A stretch of DNA of 64,000 nt from Acinetobacter pittii (GCF_034064985.1 NZ_CP139249.1:2108001-2172000); one strand, 5' to 3'. Shown: positions 19,501 through 29,220, numbered from the stretch's first letter. Numbers and translations: made by a program. Notes: generated by a model not told the origin, from the letters alone.

Positions 19501-20270
19501 ATGAAACCATCCAAACAGTCATTCAACATGCTGAAGTTGGTAACCTTTATATCAACCGTAATATTGTTGGTGCTGTCGTTGGTGTACAACCATTCGGTGG
19601 TGAAGGTTTATCTGGTACAGGCCCGAAAGCTGGTGGTCCGCTTTACATGTATCGCTTGATGCAGCAGTGTTCAAACAAAGTATTGGCAACACCATTTGCT
19701 ATGAAGAATGAGCAAACTGCTTTTGAAGGCTTTAACCGTGAGGTTTATAAGAGCTTACAAAATTGGGCGAAACAGCATTTACCGCAAGCAAATCGTGATA
19801 TCGAACCATTTGGTGTTGGTAAATTCTATGAGTTACAAGGCCCTACTGGGGAAAGTAACCAATATATTATTTTGCCACGTCATCGTGTTCTTTCTATTGC
19901 TGACACAGAACAGAATCAGTTGCATCAATTGCTCGCAATTTTTGCAGTAGGTAGCCAAGCAGCAGTAATGCCAAATAGCCCATTATTGGCAAAATACAAA
20001 CAAACTTTGCCAAAAGATGTACTTGCAGCAATTACTACAGTTAAAAATATCACATCAGATGATTTTGATGCAGTTTTACATCATGGTAATCGCGAAGAGA
20101 TCTTCTCATTACAGCAAGAGATTGCTACTCGTTCTGGTGCAATTGTCGGTATTACCCATGTTGAGCCGAATGAGAATATTCCACTTGAACGTTTAGTGAT
20201 TGAACGTGCAATTAGTGTGAATACAGCTGCAGCTGGTGGTAACGCAAGCTTAATGACAATGACTGATTAA
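16518..20270 (+). CDS. putA: Bifunctional proline dehydrogenase / delta-1-pyrroline-5-carboxylate dehydrogenase
   Basis: Two-step oxidation of proline to glutamate, membrane-associated. About 1250 residues from the ATG at 16518, with GGCGGA seven bases upstream; a TTG at 16503 would add five residues. The FAD-dependent proline dehydrogenase part contains RLVKGAYWD, FATHNAQT and FQCLHGMGE. The aldehyde dehydrogenase part contains ISPWNFPLAI, Glu in AETGGQNA (about residue 822) and catalytic Cys in SAGQRCSA (about residue 856). No N-terminal ribbon-helix-helix is visible, so it is a non-regulatory, type B-like PutA with a C-terminal extra domain. Confidence 0.96.
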   Translation: MNTMDTFHQMDKSHQGYITEFNDKSEFEQRINTAWRRAEPEAVEELLQAAAVSDDLDHKIYDLAFNLANNLRERKTSSGKAGIVQGLLQEFSLSSQEGVALMCLAEALLRIPDSATRDLLIRDKINQGNWKEHVGQSSLMFVNAAAWGLMLTGKLMETPKQTSLSSVLTGLLARSGRGIIRKAVDVAMRMMGEQFVTGETIEEAVDHAKVLEDKGFRYSYDMLGEAALTEHDAERYFNDYTQAIHAIGKASNGKGVYDGPGISIKLSALHPRYQRAQIERVHKELYGKVFELALLAKKYNIGLNIDAEESERLEISLELLERLCFEPELANWKGIGFVIQAYQKRCFFVVDYIIDLAKRSQKRLMIRLVKGAYWDSEIKKAQIEGMDDYPVFTRKVHTDLSYIACAKKLLAAPEFIYPQFATHNAQTLATIYHLADPSKYYAGQYEFQCLHGMGEPLYEQVVGPREQNKLGIPCRIYAPVGNHETLLAYLVRRLLENGANTSFVNRIADKTLKVEDLIQSPIYDLRHAAKLEGSVGLKHPSIPLPLDMYGTLRKNSKGYDLANDTPLAALDSTAQELRNRIWQSHPLLANNESLEQGHSVAITNPAQNDEIVGYVQEADLKHVEIALNAAEQAQSEWSNTPKEQRAQHLKHAADLMESRIQELMVLLCRESGKTYANAIAEVREAVDFLRYYATQVENLPAHTDIQPLGTVLCISPWNFPLAIFSGQIAAALVSGNCVIAKPAEQTPLIAAQAVQILWEAGIPHGAVQLLPGRGETVGAQLSQDSRIDGIMFTGSTEVAKILQKTVAKRLSENGQSIPLIAETGGQNAMIVDSSALTEQVVLDVVSSAFDSAGQRCSALRILCVQEDSAATVIKMLKGAMQQLIVGNPAILKTDIGPVIDDEAKQTIDQHIQKMKSKGYPVHQLMFGATSQNELDKGTFVVPTAIELPNLDDLQREVFGPVLHIITYKYGELEQLISRINAKGYGLTMGLHTRIDETIQTVIQHAEVGNLYINRNIVGAVVGVQPFGGEGLSGTGPKAGGPLYMYRLMQQCSNKVLATPFAMKNEQTAFEGFNREVYKSLQNWAKQHLPQANRDIEPFGVGKFYELQGPTGESNQYIILPRHRVLSIADTEQNQLHQLLAIFAVGSQAAVMPNSPLLAKYKQTLPKDVLAAITTVKNITSDDFDAVLHHGNREEIFSLQQEIATRSGAIVGITHVEPNENIPLERLVIERAISVNTAAAGGNASLMTMTD

Positions 20271-20283
20271 TATATAACTTTCT

Positions 20284-20316
20284 AAAAAGCCCAAATCTCA
20301 GTATTTGGGCTTTTTT
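20284..20316 (+). terminator. Intrinsic terminator after putA
   Basis: The stem AAAAGCCCAAAT (20285-20296) / ATTTGGGCTTTT (20303-20314), six-base loop, is followed by T. Confidence 0.92.
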
Positions 20317-20374
20317 ATTTAATAAAGTAATCTATTCTTAACTATATAAATTTTATCAATTTGAGATTCTAATA

Positions 20375-20844
20375 ATGATCTTTTTAGAACCAGAACAATA
20401 TCAACAAAGATGCGCTCAACTTTTTAATTCATATCACAAAGCTATTTGCGCCCTTCTACCATTTGCCAAAATTGAGCATATTGGTTCTTCCGCTATACCG
20501 AATGCAATTTCAAAAGGTGATTTAGATATTTATATTGAAGTTATACCTGAGCAATTTGAATTCGCAATAGAACAATTAAAAACACTTAACTTTATCGAAA
20601 AACAAAACACATTAAGAACACATGAGCTTTGTATGCTCGAATCACTCAACAATGATGATGTAGCTTTTCAAATTGTAGTCACGGATTCAATATTTACATT
20701 TTTCTTAACATTTAAAAATAAGCTTATAAGCTCACCCACCCTTGGTTAATGAATATAATGAATTAAAATTACAGTGTAGTCATTTAGACCCCCGATCAAT
20801 ATAGAACAATAAAATCAGATTTTATTAATCGTGTTTTAAATTAG
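20375..20844 (+). pseudogene. GrpB-family (UPF0157) nucleotidyltransferase-like gene, two frameshifts
   Basis: The first frame (124 codons, stop at 20749) encodes MIFLEPEQYQQRCAQLFNSY, then KIEHIGSSAIPNAISKGDLD, the nucleotidyltransferase-like core of GrpB proteins. It stops early, but the family C-terminus continues in other frames. Removing one G near 20746 (CTTGGTTAATG) restores VNEYNELKLQCSHLD, and removing one C from the five-C run near 20790-20795 restores DQYRTIKSDFINRVLN and a TAG at 20842-20844. The repaired product would be about 155 residues. Both changes are in homopolymers, so sequencing error must be excluded. Function of the family is not established. Confidence 0.85.
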
Positions 20845-20957
20845 CTGTAGTTTAGACACCTCCTTTCTCTTATGAATATCTGGTTAAAATTGGCTCCTGT
20901 AAGTTCAATTTTTTTGATACCATTCACTATTTGATTCTGTCTAAATTTTCTTTGTCT

Positions 20958-22043
20958 ATGACCTCTTCTTATCGTCAACAACTTCAAGCTAAAATTGAAC
21001 GTATTACTACTCAATTTTCTGAATTTACACCACCTACATTAGAAGTGTTTGAATCACCTGAACAACATTTCCGTATGCGTGCTGAATTTCGTATCTGGCA
21101 TACAGAAAATGATATGTTCTATGCCATGTTTGAGCGTAACGATGACGACAAGCAAAAAACCGTTGTACGCATTGATGAGTTTCCAATTGCAGATCAAAGC
21201 ATCAATGATTTAATGCCAAAACTTTTGGAAGAACTCAAAGCGGAACCCAAGCTTTCTAATCGTTTATTTGAAGCTGATTTCCTCGCAACACTTAGCGGAG
21301 AAATATTGGTTACCCTAATTTATCATCGTAAACTGGATCAAGAATGGGAACAAGCCGCTAAAGCGCTTGCCGATAAATTAGATATTAAGATTATGGGCCG
21401 TAGTCGTGGCCAGAAAATTGTTATTGGCGATGATTTCGTCATTGAAGAATTCGAACTTTTAAATCGTTCATTTAAATACAAGCAAATCGAAAGTAGCTTT
21501 ACCCAACCTAATGCACAAGTTTGCAAAAAAATGCTGCAATGGGCATGTGATGCGGCAGAAGGATCAAAGAAACACTTATTAGAACTTTATTGTGGTAATG
21601 GTAATTTTACACTTCCACTCTCTTTAAAGTTCGAACGAGTATTGGCTACCGAGCTTGCAAAATCATCTGTTTATGCAGCTCAATGGAACATAGAACAAAA
21701 CCAAATTGATAATATTCAAGTAGCACGTTTATCGGCTGAAGAGTTTACTCAGGCTTATCAAGGTGAACGAGAATTCCGTCGTCTACAAGAAGCAAATATT
21801 GATATTCACAGTTATGACTTTGATACGGTATTTGTAGATCCACCACGTGCAGGAATTGATGATGAGACTTTAAAACTTTTACAAGGTTTTGAACGTATTA
21901 TCTACATTTCATGTAACCCTGACACGTTATATGAAAATTTAAAAACGCTCAGTCAAACTCATCGAGTGACTAAATTCGCCTTATTTGATCAGTTCCCTTA
22001 TACGCATCATGTCGAGTCTGGTGTTTTACTTGAGAAGATTTAA
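20958..22043 (+). CDS. trmA: tRNA (uracil-5-)-methyltransferase
   Basis: Makes 5-methyluridine at position 54 of tRNA using SAM. The product is 361 residues from the ATG at 20958; an upstream in-frame TTG would add nine unconserved residues. The start [20 protein letters not shown] is followed by [11 protein letters not shown], the SAM-binding [22 protein letters not shown] and the catalytic cysteine in YISCNPDTL, then [11 protein letters not shown]. All are typical of TrmA over RlmC/RlmD. It stands alone between the frameshifted grpB-like gene and a small hypothetical, with its own terminator. Confidence 0.96.
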   Translation: MTSSYRQQLQAKIERITTQFSEFTPPTLEVFESPEQHFRMRAEFRIWHTENDMFYAMFERNDDDKQKTVVRIDEFPIADQSINDLMPKLLEELKAEPKLSNRLFEADFLATLSGEILVTLIYHRKLDQEWEQAAKALADKLDIKIMGRSRGQKIVIGDDFVIEEFELLNRSFKYKQIESSFTQPNAQVCKKMLQWACDAAEGSKKHLLELYCGNGNFTLPLSLKFERVLATELAKSSVYAAQWNIEQNQIDNIQVARLSAEEFTQAYQGEREFRRLQEANIDIHSYDFDTVFVDPPRAGIDDETLKLLQGFERIIYISCNPDTLYENLKTLSQTHRVTKFALFDQFPYTHHVESGVLLEKI

Positions 22044-22067
22044 ACAAAATCTTTCATTGTAAAGTTT

Positions 22068-22100
22068 TAAATAAGGAGGCTACATACCTCCTTATTTTTT
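22068..22100 (+). terminator. Intrinsic terminator after trmA
   Basis: The stem AAATAAGGAGG (22069-22079) / CCTCCTTATTT (22087-22097) is followed by T. Confidence 0.9.
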
Positions 22101-22291
22101 AACGTTTTATTAGTTAAGTATTTAAATTTTCAAAAAATATCAAGTCATCTATTCGTCATAATTTCGTTTAACTCAAGCATTCCCATCGAAAATTCTCGAG
22201 TTCAATTGGTGGATTTATCACTTATAGAGTCTTGTATTTTATTTTAAATTGGCTATATTTCGAGCTATGTTAGGTTGTATATGAAGGCTCT

Positions 22292-22522
22292 ATGAGTTTT
22301 TGGCAAAAGCTGTTCTTGGCAGATCAACAGCATAACGAGCATAAAAACCAAACTGCTTGTGTTGAAAATGACTGCTCATGTAAAACTAATGAACAACTTC
22401 TAAGTGCACTTGCACAAGCAACAGATGAAGATGTCATTAAGGGAATTAAAAAAGTTCTTATTTCCCGTGGTTATAGCCGAAAAGAGTTAAATGAACTCAC
22501 TCAAAAACCATCTATTCATTAA
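22292..22522 (+). CDS. Small hypothetical protein with a cysteine cluster
   Basis: Unrecognised 76-residue protein. An N-terminal amphipathic segment (MSFWQKLFLADQQ) is followed by a short Cys cluster, C23, C28 and C30 (TACVENDCSCK), and a helical C-terminus (EDVIKGIKKVLISRGYSRKELNEL). An AAGG site lies four bases before the ATG, and a strong terminator follows directly, which together argue it is real. Three cysteines so close could bind a metal or an iron-sulfur cluster, but the family is unknown to me. Confidence 0.7.
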   Translation: MSFWQKLFLADQQHNEHKNQTACVENDCSCKTNEQLLSALAQATDEDVIKGIKKVLISRGYSRKELNELTQKPSIH

Positions 22523-22524
22523 TT

Positions 22525-22552
22525 AAAAAGCCAGTCTTGTACTGGCTTTTTT
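22525..22552. terminator. Bidirectional intrinsic terminator
   Basis: The stem AAAAAGCCAGT (22525-22535) / ACTGGCTTTTT (22541-22551) lies between two convergent genes and has A and T runs on both sides. Confidence 0.9.
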
Positions 22553-22557
22553 ATATT

Positions 22558-23304
22558 TCACTTTAATGCACAACTGGACTCGCCTACCCAACCGACCATT
22601 GGTCCAATTTGAAATTGCTGATCATTCCGTCTGTTCTTTTGCAGATATAAACTAGAAATAGAACCATCGAGATATAAAGCTTGCTCTACTTTAAGGTTTC
22701 TTTGAAAAAACTCGGCAAAATTATAGAAATTCACCCTATTTTTCGATATTACAAAGTAAAGTTTATTATCTCGAATACCAACTCCATTACGAATTTTCTT
22801 TGATTGAGAGTCTGGTAAAAAAAGGGAATTTATCTTTCCATCAATAACTAACATTGGCCCAGATTGGGTTGCATAATCAACTTTCAAATTTTGTCGGCTA
22901 TATTGTTGCGTAGTTAAAACAAAGGCCTGTTTTTTATTCCAAGCTAATACACCATTCGGCTGTAAAAAGAAATTTCCCAATCCTTTATGCTCATTTAAGG
23001 GTTGAATTATCTTAGCCTTTTCAACATATAGCCCTACGGGAGAAAATCCTATATGAAATATCCCTGCATTCATTGCAAAGTTAAGTTGCTCGCACTGCTT
23101 TAATTGCTCCTGAACATTGTTAAAACTTTTGTAATATTGTTGATTATGAGGATTTCTTAAAAACAGGCGCAATGCTTTAAAATCGCTAATAGAGACCACA
23201 TCGTATTGATCACCTTCTACTGTTTTAACTTGCTGATGTTCTATAGCATATGCAGACTGGAACAAAAACCAATACAAAGCTAAGCACCCGAAAACCCATT
23301 TCAT
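22558..23304 (-). CDS. Secreted phosphodiester glycosidase-domain protein (NAGPA-like)
   Basis: Exported 248-residue protein with an N-terminal signal peptide (about residues 1-20, ending SAYA). The rest resembles the phosphodiester glycosidase (NAGPA/DUF2233) family: NFAMNAGIFHIGFSPVGLYV, LGNFFLQPNGVLAW, ATQSGPMLVIDGKIN, RNGVGIRDN and ALYLDGSISSLYL. Such domains occur in proteins linked to cell-surface polysaccharides. The substrate is unknown. It is convergent with the small Cys-cluster gene and divergent from the LRAT-domain gene. Confidence 0.85.
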   Translation of the reverse strand: MKWVFGCLALYWFLFQSAYAIEHQQVKTVEGDQYDVVSISDFKALRLFLRNPHNQQYYKSFNNVQEQLKQCEQLNFAMNAGIFHIGFSPVGLYVEKAKIIQPLNEHKGLGNFFLQPNGVLAWNKKQAFVLTTQQYSRQNLKVDYATQSGPMLVIDGKINSLFLPDSQSKKIRNGVGIRDNKLYFVISKNRVNFYNFAEFFQRNLKVEQALYLDGSISSLYLQKNRRNDQQFQIGPMVGWVGESSCALK

Positions 23305-23497
23305 TGAATATCACCTGACATGACATTTTTCCTTCATTTTAAATTCTTAAATTATATACAAGAAATATGAATAGATTGGATATGCATCAAACTCATTCAT
23401 CCGACGTAATCAATACACTCCAAATTGCTGATATTGGTTATAATGTTTAGCAGCTTTTCAATAAAAGCCATTTATACTTTATTGGATCAGCGTAAGC

Positions 23498-24088
23498 ATG
23501 CAACAACCGAATAAACACTACCCTTTAGGGGCTCACCTCATCGTAAAGCATCTCGGCTATAGCCATCATGGTATATATGCAGGGAGAGGTCGAGTTATCC
23601 ATTATTCCGGCTTAGCTCATTTCGTCAAAAAACGCCCGATTGAAATCACCTCAATAGATGCGTTCTCACATGGAAAAAAAATACACGTTCGTTCTTATGA
23701 CAGACCTCGTTATAAAGGAAAGATTGTCGTTCGCCGAATGCGCTCACGTATGCATGAAAATCACTATCATTTGATTATTAATAATTGCGAACATCTATGT
23801 AGTTGGGCAATTACTGGTATTGAAAGTAGCACCCAAGTTGAACGTATGATGCACCGCTTAACGACCATTGGTTATCTAAGCTCAATCATGAGCTATATGA
23901 ATGGTATGATGCTCACTGTTGCAACCACATGTTTTGCTCTGGTTCTTTATATTAAAAAGAAACTGCGCGATCAGGCCAAAAGAAAAGTCCCTACTTACCA
24001 GTTCCTAAGAGAAAAATCTCAGAAAAGAAATATCGATCCTTCAGCACCTCTAGTATTTATAGATCCAGATAAAAAAGAGCCTGTCTAA
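23498..24088 (+). CDS. LRAT-domain (lecithin:retinol acyltransferase family) protein with C-terminal membrane helix
   Basis: Protein of 196 residues with the NlpC/P60-related LRAT fold. The expected catalytic elements are seen: H24 in YSHHGIYAGRGRVIHYSG, H35 in the same stretch, and C97 in NNCEHLCSW. A hydrophobic helix at about residues 136-152 is followed by a basic tail, so it is probably anchored in the membrane with the catalytic domain on one side. Bacterial members may act on phospholipids or as hydrolases/acyltransferases; the substrate here is unknown. It is monocistronic, ending at a terminator shared with the convergent yceI-like gene. Confidence 0.85.
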   Translation: MQQPNKHYPLGAHLIVKHLGYSHHGIYAGRGRVIHYSGLAHFVKKRPIEITSIDAFSHGKKIHVRSYDRPRYKGKIVVRRMRSRMHENHYHLIINNCEHLCSWAITGIESSTQVERMMHRLTTIGYLSSIMSYMNGMMLTVATTCFALVLYIKKKLRDQAKRKVPTYQFLREKSQKRNIDPSAPLVFIDPDKKEPV

Positions 24089-24090
24089 AT

Positions 24091-24120
24091 AAAAAAGCCC
24101 TCATTTTTGAGGACTTTTTT
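24091..24120. terminator. Bidirectional intrinsic terminator
   Basis: The hairpin AAAAAAGCCCTCA / TGAGGACTTTTTT (one mismatch) lies between convergent genes. Confidence 0.85.
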
Positions 24121-24134
24121 AGAAAGCTTATAAC

Positions 24135-24725
24135 TTATTTTTTAGCTGCATTAGCGGCAGTTGCTTCAGTCGTAATGTTTACAGTGATCTTATCACCAAC
24201 GTTCGGCACATAGTTACCTAAACCAAAGTCAGAACGCTTGAATGAAGTTGTAGCATTAAAACCAATCGCTGGCACTTTAGCCATTGGATGCTCGCCTTGC
24301 TTGTTTAAAACAGCGTCAAGTACAACAGGTTTAGTTACACCTTTGACAGTTAAGTCACCAGTAATTTTAAAGTGCTTTTTGTCTTTGGTTTCAACTTTAG
24401 TACTTTTAAACGTAATATTTGGATATTTAGCAGCATTAAACCAAGCTTCTTCTTGGAACTCTTTATCTAAAGCAGGTACATTTGTATTTACGCTGCTTAG
24501 AGGAATCGTCACATTGACAGATGAGTTTGCTGGTTTAGCATTATCAACTTTAATTACGCCTTGGATATCCGAGAAGTTAGCGCTTGGAGTAGAAAAACCA
24601 AAGTGATTCCATGAGAAAACAGTAGCTGTATGTGTTGGGTCAATTTTGTAGTCTACTGGCGCAGCTAAAGTAACTGAACTAGCCAATGCTACTGCCAAAC
24701 CGAAGCTTAATGTTTTAAGATGCAT
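24135..24725 (-). CDS. YceI-family periplasmic protein
   Basis: Secreted 196-residue protein with a signal peptide (MHLKTLSFGLAVALASSVTL, cleaved near residue 22) and a YceI lipocalin-like domain: YKIDPTHTATVFSWNHFGFS, then DKEFQEEAWFNAAKYPNITF, FKITGDLTVKGVTKPVVLDA and a C-terminal KRSDFGLGNYVPNVGDKITV. YceI proteins bind isoprenoid-like lipids in the periplasm. An AAAGGA site precedes the start. It is monocistronic. Confidence 0.93.
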   Translation of the reverse strand: MHLKTLSFGLAVALASSVTLAAPVDYKIDPTHTATVFSWNHFGFSTPSANFSDIQGVIKVDNAKPANSSVNVTIPLSSVNTNVPALDKEFQEEAWFNAAKYPNITFKSTKVETKDKKHFKITGDLTVKGVTKPVVLDAVLNKQGEHPMAKVPAIGFNATTSFKRSDFGLGNYVPNVGDKITVNITTEATAANAAKK

Positions 24726-24939
24726 TTTTCGTATCCTTTATTGATATAGTCGTTAGTGTATACATCAAGTAATTTAATTCACCATTCTTTATAAAACGAT
24801 ATGTTTCATCCATGCAACAATAAAAGCGTTACAGTTATTATTTAAAACCCATATTATAAAGTATCGGTACTATCATCCGTGTCCGAATTCTAAGATTTCG
24901 TTTTTACTTCAAATTTATTGATGAATAACAAGGTAAAAC

Positions 24940-25347
24940 ATGGTTAATACAGCCCAAGCACAAAGTACTTCTACCCCATATCGAGTAACTCTTACCGATC
25001 CTTCAGGTCATCAATGGTTTGCAGATGAACCGACTGATAAAGGTGGACAAGATACAGCTCCGAACCCGGTTCAGCTTTTATTATCCGCTTTAGGAGCTTG
25101 TACCACCATTACTTTAGAAATGTATGCGAATCTTAAAGGTATTAAGCTTGAGCATGTTCAAGTGGATTTAGCATTAAACCCCAACGGCGAACCTGAGAAA
25201 GGCCAAAATAATATTGAACGGAAAATCACACTCAAAGGCGAGTTTACTGAAGACCAACACAAGCGTTTATTAAAAGTTGCCGAGAACTGCCCTATTCATA
25301 AGTTATTGACCTCTCAGATTAGTATCCAAACAGAACTTAGCATTTAA
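24940..25347 (+). CDS. OsmC-family peroxiredoxin-like protein
   Basis: Protein of 135 residues of the OsmC/YhfA superfamily. The two redox cysteines are in place, one in LLSALGACTTITLEMYANLKG and one in VAENCPIHKLL. OsmC proteins reduce organic hydroperoxides; the YhfA-like branch is less well characterised, and this sequence could belong to it. It is flanked by a divergent yceI-like gene and a terminator shared with tkt. Confidence 0.9.
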   Translation: MVNTAQAQSTSTPYRVTLTDPSGHQWFADEPTDKGGQDTAPNPVQLLLSALGACTTITLEMYANLKGIKLEHVQVDLALNPNGEPEKGQNNIERKITLKGEFTEDQHKRLLKVAENCPIHKLLTSQISIQTELSI

Positions 25348-25357
25348 AATTTTAAAT

Positions 25358-25388
25358 AAAAAAAGCGCTCCACTAGGAGCGCTTTTTT
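25358..25388. terminator. Bidirectional intrinsic terminator between the osmC-like gene and tkt
   Basis: A perfect stem AAAAAAAGCGCTCC / GGAGCGCTTTTTT around ACTA, with T-runs in both directions. Confidence 0.93.
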
Positions 25389-25404
25389 TACACTACTTTA
25401 ATAT

Positions 25405-27393
25405 TTAAGCAGTTAATTCTTTTACTGCTGCAACAACAGCTTCAGTCGTAATACCAAAGAATTGGAACAAATCTTTTGCTGGTGCAGACTCACCATAAGT
25501 TGTCATACCAATTACTTTGCCATCAAGACCAACAAACTTCCACCAGTAGTCAACATGAGCTGCTTCAACTGCCACACGTGCACGAATATGAGCTGGTAAA
25601 ACTGCTTCTCTATATACAGCATCTTGCTTCATAAATTCTTCTGCACATGGCATAGAAACTACACGTACACCTTCAAGTTGTGCATAAGCTTCCATTGCTA
25701 AAGAAATTTCAGAACCAGTTGCAATAATAATTGCTTTTAATTCGCCTTTTTCTTGAGCAAGAACATAACCACCTTTTGCAGCGTTTTGAATTTGCTCTTC
25801 AGAACGTGTTTGGAATGGTAAGTTTTGACGAGAGAAAATAAGAGCTGTAGGACCGTCTTTGCGTTCTAAAGCAGATTTCCAAGCAATTGCAGTTTCTACA
25901 GTATCTGCAGGACGCCATGTATTTAAGTTAGGTGTACCACGTAATGAAGCAATTTGTTCAATCGGTTGGTGAGTTGGACCATCTTCACCTAGACCAATTG
26001 AGTCATGTGTATAAACATGAATTACACGTTGTTTCATTAATGCAGACATACGTACTGCATTACGTGCATATTCCATAAACATTAAGAATGTTGCAACGTA
26101 AGGAACGAAACCGCCATGCAATGCAACGCCATTAGCGATTGCAGTCATACCAAATTCACGTACGCCATAGTATACATAGTTACCCGCTGGGTTTTCTTGA
26201 ATACCTTGGCAACCTTTCCAAAGTGTTAGGTTAGAACCCGCTAAGTCAGCAGAACCACCTAACAATTCAGGTAATAAAGGACCAAATGCTTGTAATGTAT
26301 TTTGGCTTGCTTTACGTGTTGCAATTGTCTCGCCTTTCGCATTTGTTTCACGAATGAAAGCATCTGCTTGTGCTGCAAATTCTGCTGGTAAATCACCACT
26401 AATACGACGAAGTAACTCAGCTGCTTCAGTTGGATATTTTGCTTGATATTGTGCAAATACCGCATTCCAAGCTGCTTCAGACTCACTACCTTTTGCTTTT
26501 GCATCCCATGCAGCATATACATCAGCAGGAATAACAAATGCTTCTTCGTTCCAGCCTAATGCTTCACGAGTTAAAGTAATCTCATCTTTACCTAATGGCG
26601 CACCATGACAGTCTTCTTTACCCTGCTTATTTGGTGAACCTAAACCAATAATCGTTTTACACATAATGATTGTTGGTTTTTGAGTTTCAGCTTTTGCTTC
26701 GATTGTCGCTTGACGAATCGCATCAGCGTCATGACCATCTACACGAAGAACTTGCCAACCATAGGCTTTGAAACGCTCTTCTGTATCATCACTGAACCAG
26801 CCTTCTACTTCACCATCAATTGAAATACCATTATCATCATAATAAGCAATCAATTTACCAAGTTGTAATGTGCCAGCTAAAGAACATACTTCATGAGAAA
26901 TACCTTCCATTAAACAGCCATCACCTAAGAAACAGTAAGTGAAATGGTCAACAACTTTTAAATCATCTTTATTAAATTGAGCAGCTAATGTTTTTTCTGC
27001 TAAAGCAAAACCAACAGCATTAGCAATACCTTGACCTAAAGGACCAGTTGTCGTCTCTACACCCGGTGCATAGCCATATTCAGGGTGACCAGGAGTTCTA
27101 GAATGCAATTGACGGAACTGTTTTAAATCTTCAATTGAAAGATCATAACCTGTTAAATGAAGCAAAGCGTATTGCAACATTGATCCATGGCCATTTGATA
27201 AAACGAAACGGTCACGGTTTGCCCATTGTGGATTTGTTGGGTTGTGATTTAAAAACTCACGCCAGACGACGTCAGCAATATCTGCCATCCCCATTGGAGC
27301 ACCTGGATGCCCTGAGTTTGCCTGTTGCACAGCATCCATTGCCAATACACGAATTGCATTTGCAATACGACGTTCGTTTAAAGGGGTCGTCAT
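25405..27393 (-). CDS. tkt: Transketolase
   Basis: Thiamine-diphosphate enzyme of the non-oxidative pentose phosphate pathway, 662 residues, the usual size. N-terminal [20 protein letters not shown], the thiamine-diphosphate motif starting [12 protein letters not shown] and ending near DDNGISIDG, and the pyrimidine-domain segments [19 protein letters not shown] and [12 protein letters not shown] are visible. It is divergent from metK with a 536-base gap and closed by a bidirectional terminator. Confidence 0.97.
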   Translation of the reverse strand: MTTPLNERRIANAIRVLAMDAVQQANSGHPGAPMGMADIADVVWREFLNHNPTNPQWANRDRFVLSNGHGSMLQYALLHLTGYDLSIEDLKQFRQLHSRTPGHPEYGYAPGVETTTGPLGQGIANAVGFALAEKTLAAQFNKDDLKVVDHFTYCFLGDGCLMEGISHEVCSLAGTLQLGKLIAYYDDNGISIDGEVEGWFSDDTEERFKAYGWQVLRVDGHDADAIRQATIEAKAETQKPTIIMCKTIIGLGSPNKQGKEDCHGAPLGKDEITLTREALGWNEEAFVIPADVYAAWDAKAKGSESEAAWNAVFAQYQAKYPTEAAELLRRISGDLPAEFAAQADAFIRETNAKGETIATRKASQNTLQAFGPLLPELLGGSADLAGSNLTLWKGCQGIQENPAGNYVYYGVREFGMTAIANGVALHGGFVPYVATFLMFMEYARNAVRMSALMKQRVIHVYTHDSIGLGEDGPTHQPIEQIASLRGTPNLNTWRPADTVETAIAWKSALERKDGPTALIFSRQNLPFQTRSEEQIQNAAKGGYVLAQEKGELKAIIIATGSEISLAMEAYAQLEGVRVVSMPCAEEFMKQDAVYREAVLPAHIRARVAVEAAHVDYWWKFVGLDGKVIGMTTYGESAPAKDLFQFFGITTEAVVAAVKELTA

Positions 27394-27929
27394 AGATCAG
27401 AATCCAATTTTAATAGATTGATGAAAAGAAGAAGATGAATAACCATTCAATGCCGCTATATTGTCTTAAAAAAAAGGCTGAGGGTAAACCCCAACACGGT
27501 ATATTTCTTTATTTTTAACCATTTCTTGGTTACACAAAAAACATTTGAATCTTTAAGTTATATAAAACAATGCTTATTTCTCTGCAGACTGCTCAAATTT
27601 CAAAGTATTTCCCCTGTTAGTTTTTGATATATAGTTAAAATATTTCCCTCATCTTGCATAAGCTGATCGTATTAGTTTTCTTTAAAGTCCAAATTTTTAG
27701 ATAAAATCTTTTTATTAGTTTATATGTCTAAAAAACACACGAGCAACAAGTTGTTAAAATATAAATACTTTAAATTATAACTCTCTATATCAATTTTACT
27801 AATACACTTATCAATTAAAACACACTATAAATGAAATAAATTCATGCTTTTTAGTCAGTATGAACTGGTCCTCAAGCTCAAGTCGATGTAACATATTATG
27901 TCTTTTGAAATAACCAAGATAGGACTTTC
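27394..27929. other. Long divergent intergenic region between tkt and metK
   Basis: 536 bases, mostly AT-rich, carrying both promoters. A GGGTTTACCC-type hairpin followed by a T-run on the tkt side (about 27469-27505, minus strand) could be a weak leader terminator. I looked for a SAM riboswitch ahead of metK and saw none. No small gene is convincing. Confidence 0.4.
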
Positions 27930-29096
27930 ATGCGCGAGTACGCTGTTTTTACCTCGGAATCTGTAAGCGAAGGTCATCCCGATAAAATGGCCGACCAAAT
28001 TAGCGACGCTATTTTGGATGCAATCTTAAAAGAAGACCCATACGCACGTGTTGCTTGTGAAACACTGGTAAAAACAGGCGCTGTTGTACTTGCTGGTGAA
28101 GTAACAACGACTGCTAATATTGATGTTGAAGCTGTTGTTCGTAATACTGTTAACGGTATTGGTTACCACCACTCTGATCTTGGCTTTGATGGATCAACGT
28201 GTGCTGTAATCAATATGATCGGTAAACAATCACCTGAAATTGCTCAAGGTGTAGATCGTCAAAAACCAGAAGATCAAGGTGCTGGTGACCAAGGTCTAAT
28301 GTTCGGTTATGCAAGTCGTGAAACAGACGTGCTTATGCCTGCGCCGATTTCTTATGCTCATCGCTTAATGGAGCGTCAAGCTGAACTTCGTCGTTCAGGT
28401 GCCCTTCCATGGTTACGCCCAGATGCAAAAAGCCAAGTTACTTTTGCATATGAAAATGGTAAGCCTGTACGTTTAGATGCTGTTGTTTTATCTACTCAGC
28501 ACGATCCTGAAATTACTCAAAGCCAGCTTAAAGAAGCAGTTATTGAAGAAATTATCAAACCGATCATCCCTGCTGAAATGTTCCATGCAGCTACTAAATT
28601 CCATATTAACCCAACAGGTATGTTCGTAATTGGCGGACCTGTAGGTGACTGTGGTTTAACAGGTCGTAAAATTATTGTTGATACATACGGCGGTATGGCT
28701 CGTCACGGCGGTGGTGCTTTCTCTGGTAAAGACCCATCTAAAGTTGACCGTTCTGCTGCTTATGCAGGTCGTTATGTTGCAAAAAATATTGTAGCTGCCG
28801 GTCTTGCTGACAAATGTGAGATTCAAGTGAGTTATGCCATTGGTGTAGCAGAACCTACTTCAATTTCAATTAATACCTTTGGTACAGCAAAAGTTTCTGA
28901 TGAGTTGATTATTCAACTTGTACGTGACCACTTCGATTTAAGACCATTTGGTATTACTCGTATGTTGGACCTTATTCAACCAATGTACAAACAAACTGCG
29001 GCTTATGGCCACTTTGGTCGTGAAGGTTCAGACTCTGCATTTACTTGGGAAAAAACTGATAAAGTTGATGCCCTTAAAGATGCTGCTGGCCTCTAA
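27930..29096 (+). CDS. metK: S-adenosylmethionine synthetase
   Basis: Cytosolic enzyme making SAM from methionine and ATP, 388 residues. ATP/Mg motifs are visible: [18 protein letters not shown] at the N-terminus, [12 protein letters not shown], and [20 protein letters not shown], then the C-terminal FGREG. An AGGA site is seven bases before the ATG. It is monocistronic with its own terminator. Confidence 0.98.
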   Translation: MREYAVFTSESVSEGHPDKMADQISDAILDAILKEDPYARVACETLVKTGAVVLAGEVTTTANIDVEAVVRNTVNGIGYHHSDLGFDGSTCAVINMIGKQSPEIAQGVDRQKPEDQGAGDQGLMFGYASRETDVLMPAPISYAHRLMERQAELRRSGALPWLRPDAKSQVTFAYENGKPVRLDAVVLSTQHDPEITQSQLKEAVIEEIIKPIIPAEMFHAATKFHINPTGMFVIGGPVGDCGLTGRKIIVDTYGGMARHGGGAFSGKDPSKVDRSAAYAGRYVAKNIVAAGLADKCEIQVSYAIGVAEPTSISINTFGTAKVSDELIIQLVRDHFDLRPFGITRMLDLIQPMYKQTAAYGHFGREGSDSAFTWEKTDKVDALKDAAGL

Positions 29097-29107
29097 TATG
29101 CTGTCAT

Positions 29108-29137
29108 AAAAAAGCCCGCGATTGAGCGGGCTTTTTT
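29108..29137 (+). terminator. Intrinsic terminator after metK
   Basis: The stem AAAAAAGCCCGC (29108-29119) / GCGGGCTTTTTT (29126-29137). Confidence 0.95.
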
Positions 29138-29220
29138 ATACTTAAAACTCTATGGTATGTAGGGTTTAGTCTTCTAGCAATCATCCTTGACGCCATATCA
29201 TTTATAGCTGTAATCAAAGT

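Noticed and set aside
27394..27929. Possible SAM riboswitch ahead of metK
   Set aside because: No conserved SAM-riboswitch core was visible; only AT-rich DNA and a weak hairpin on the tkt side.
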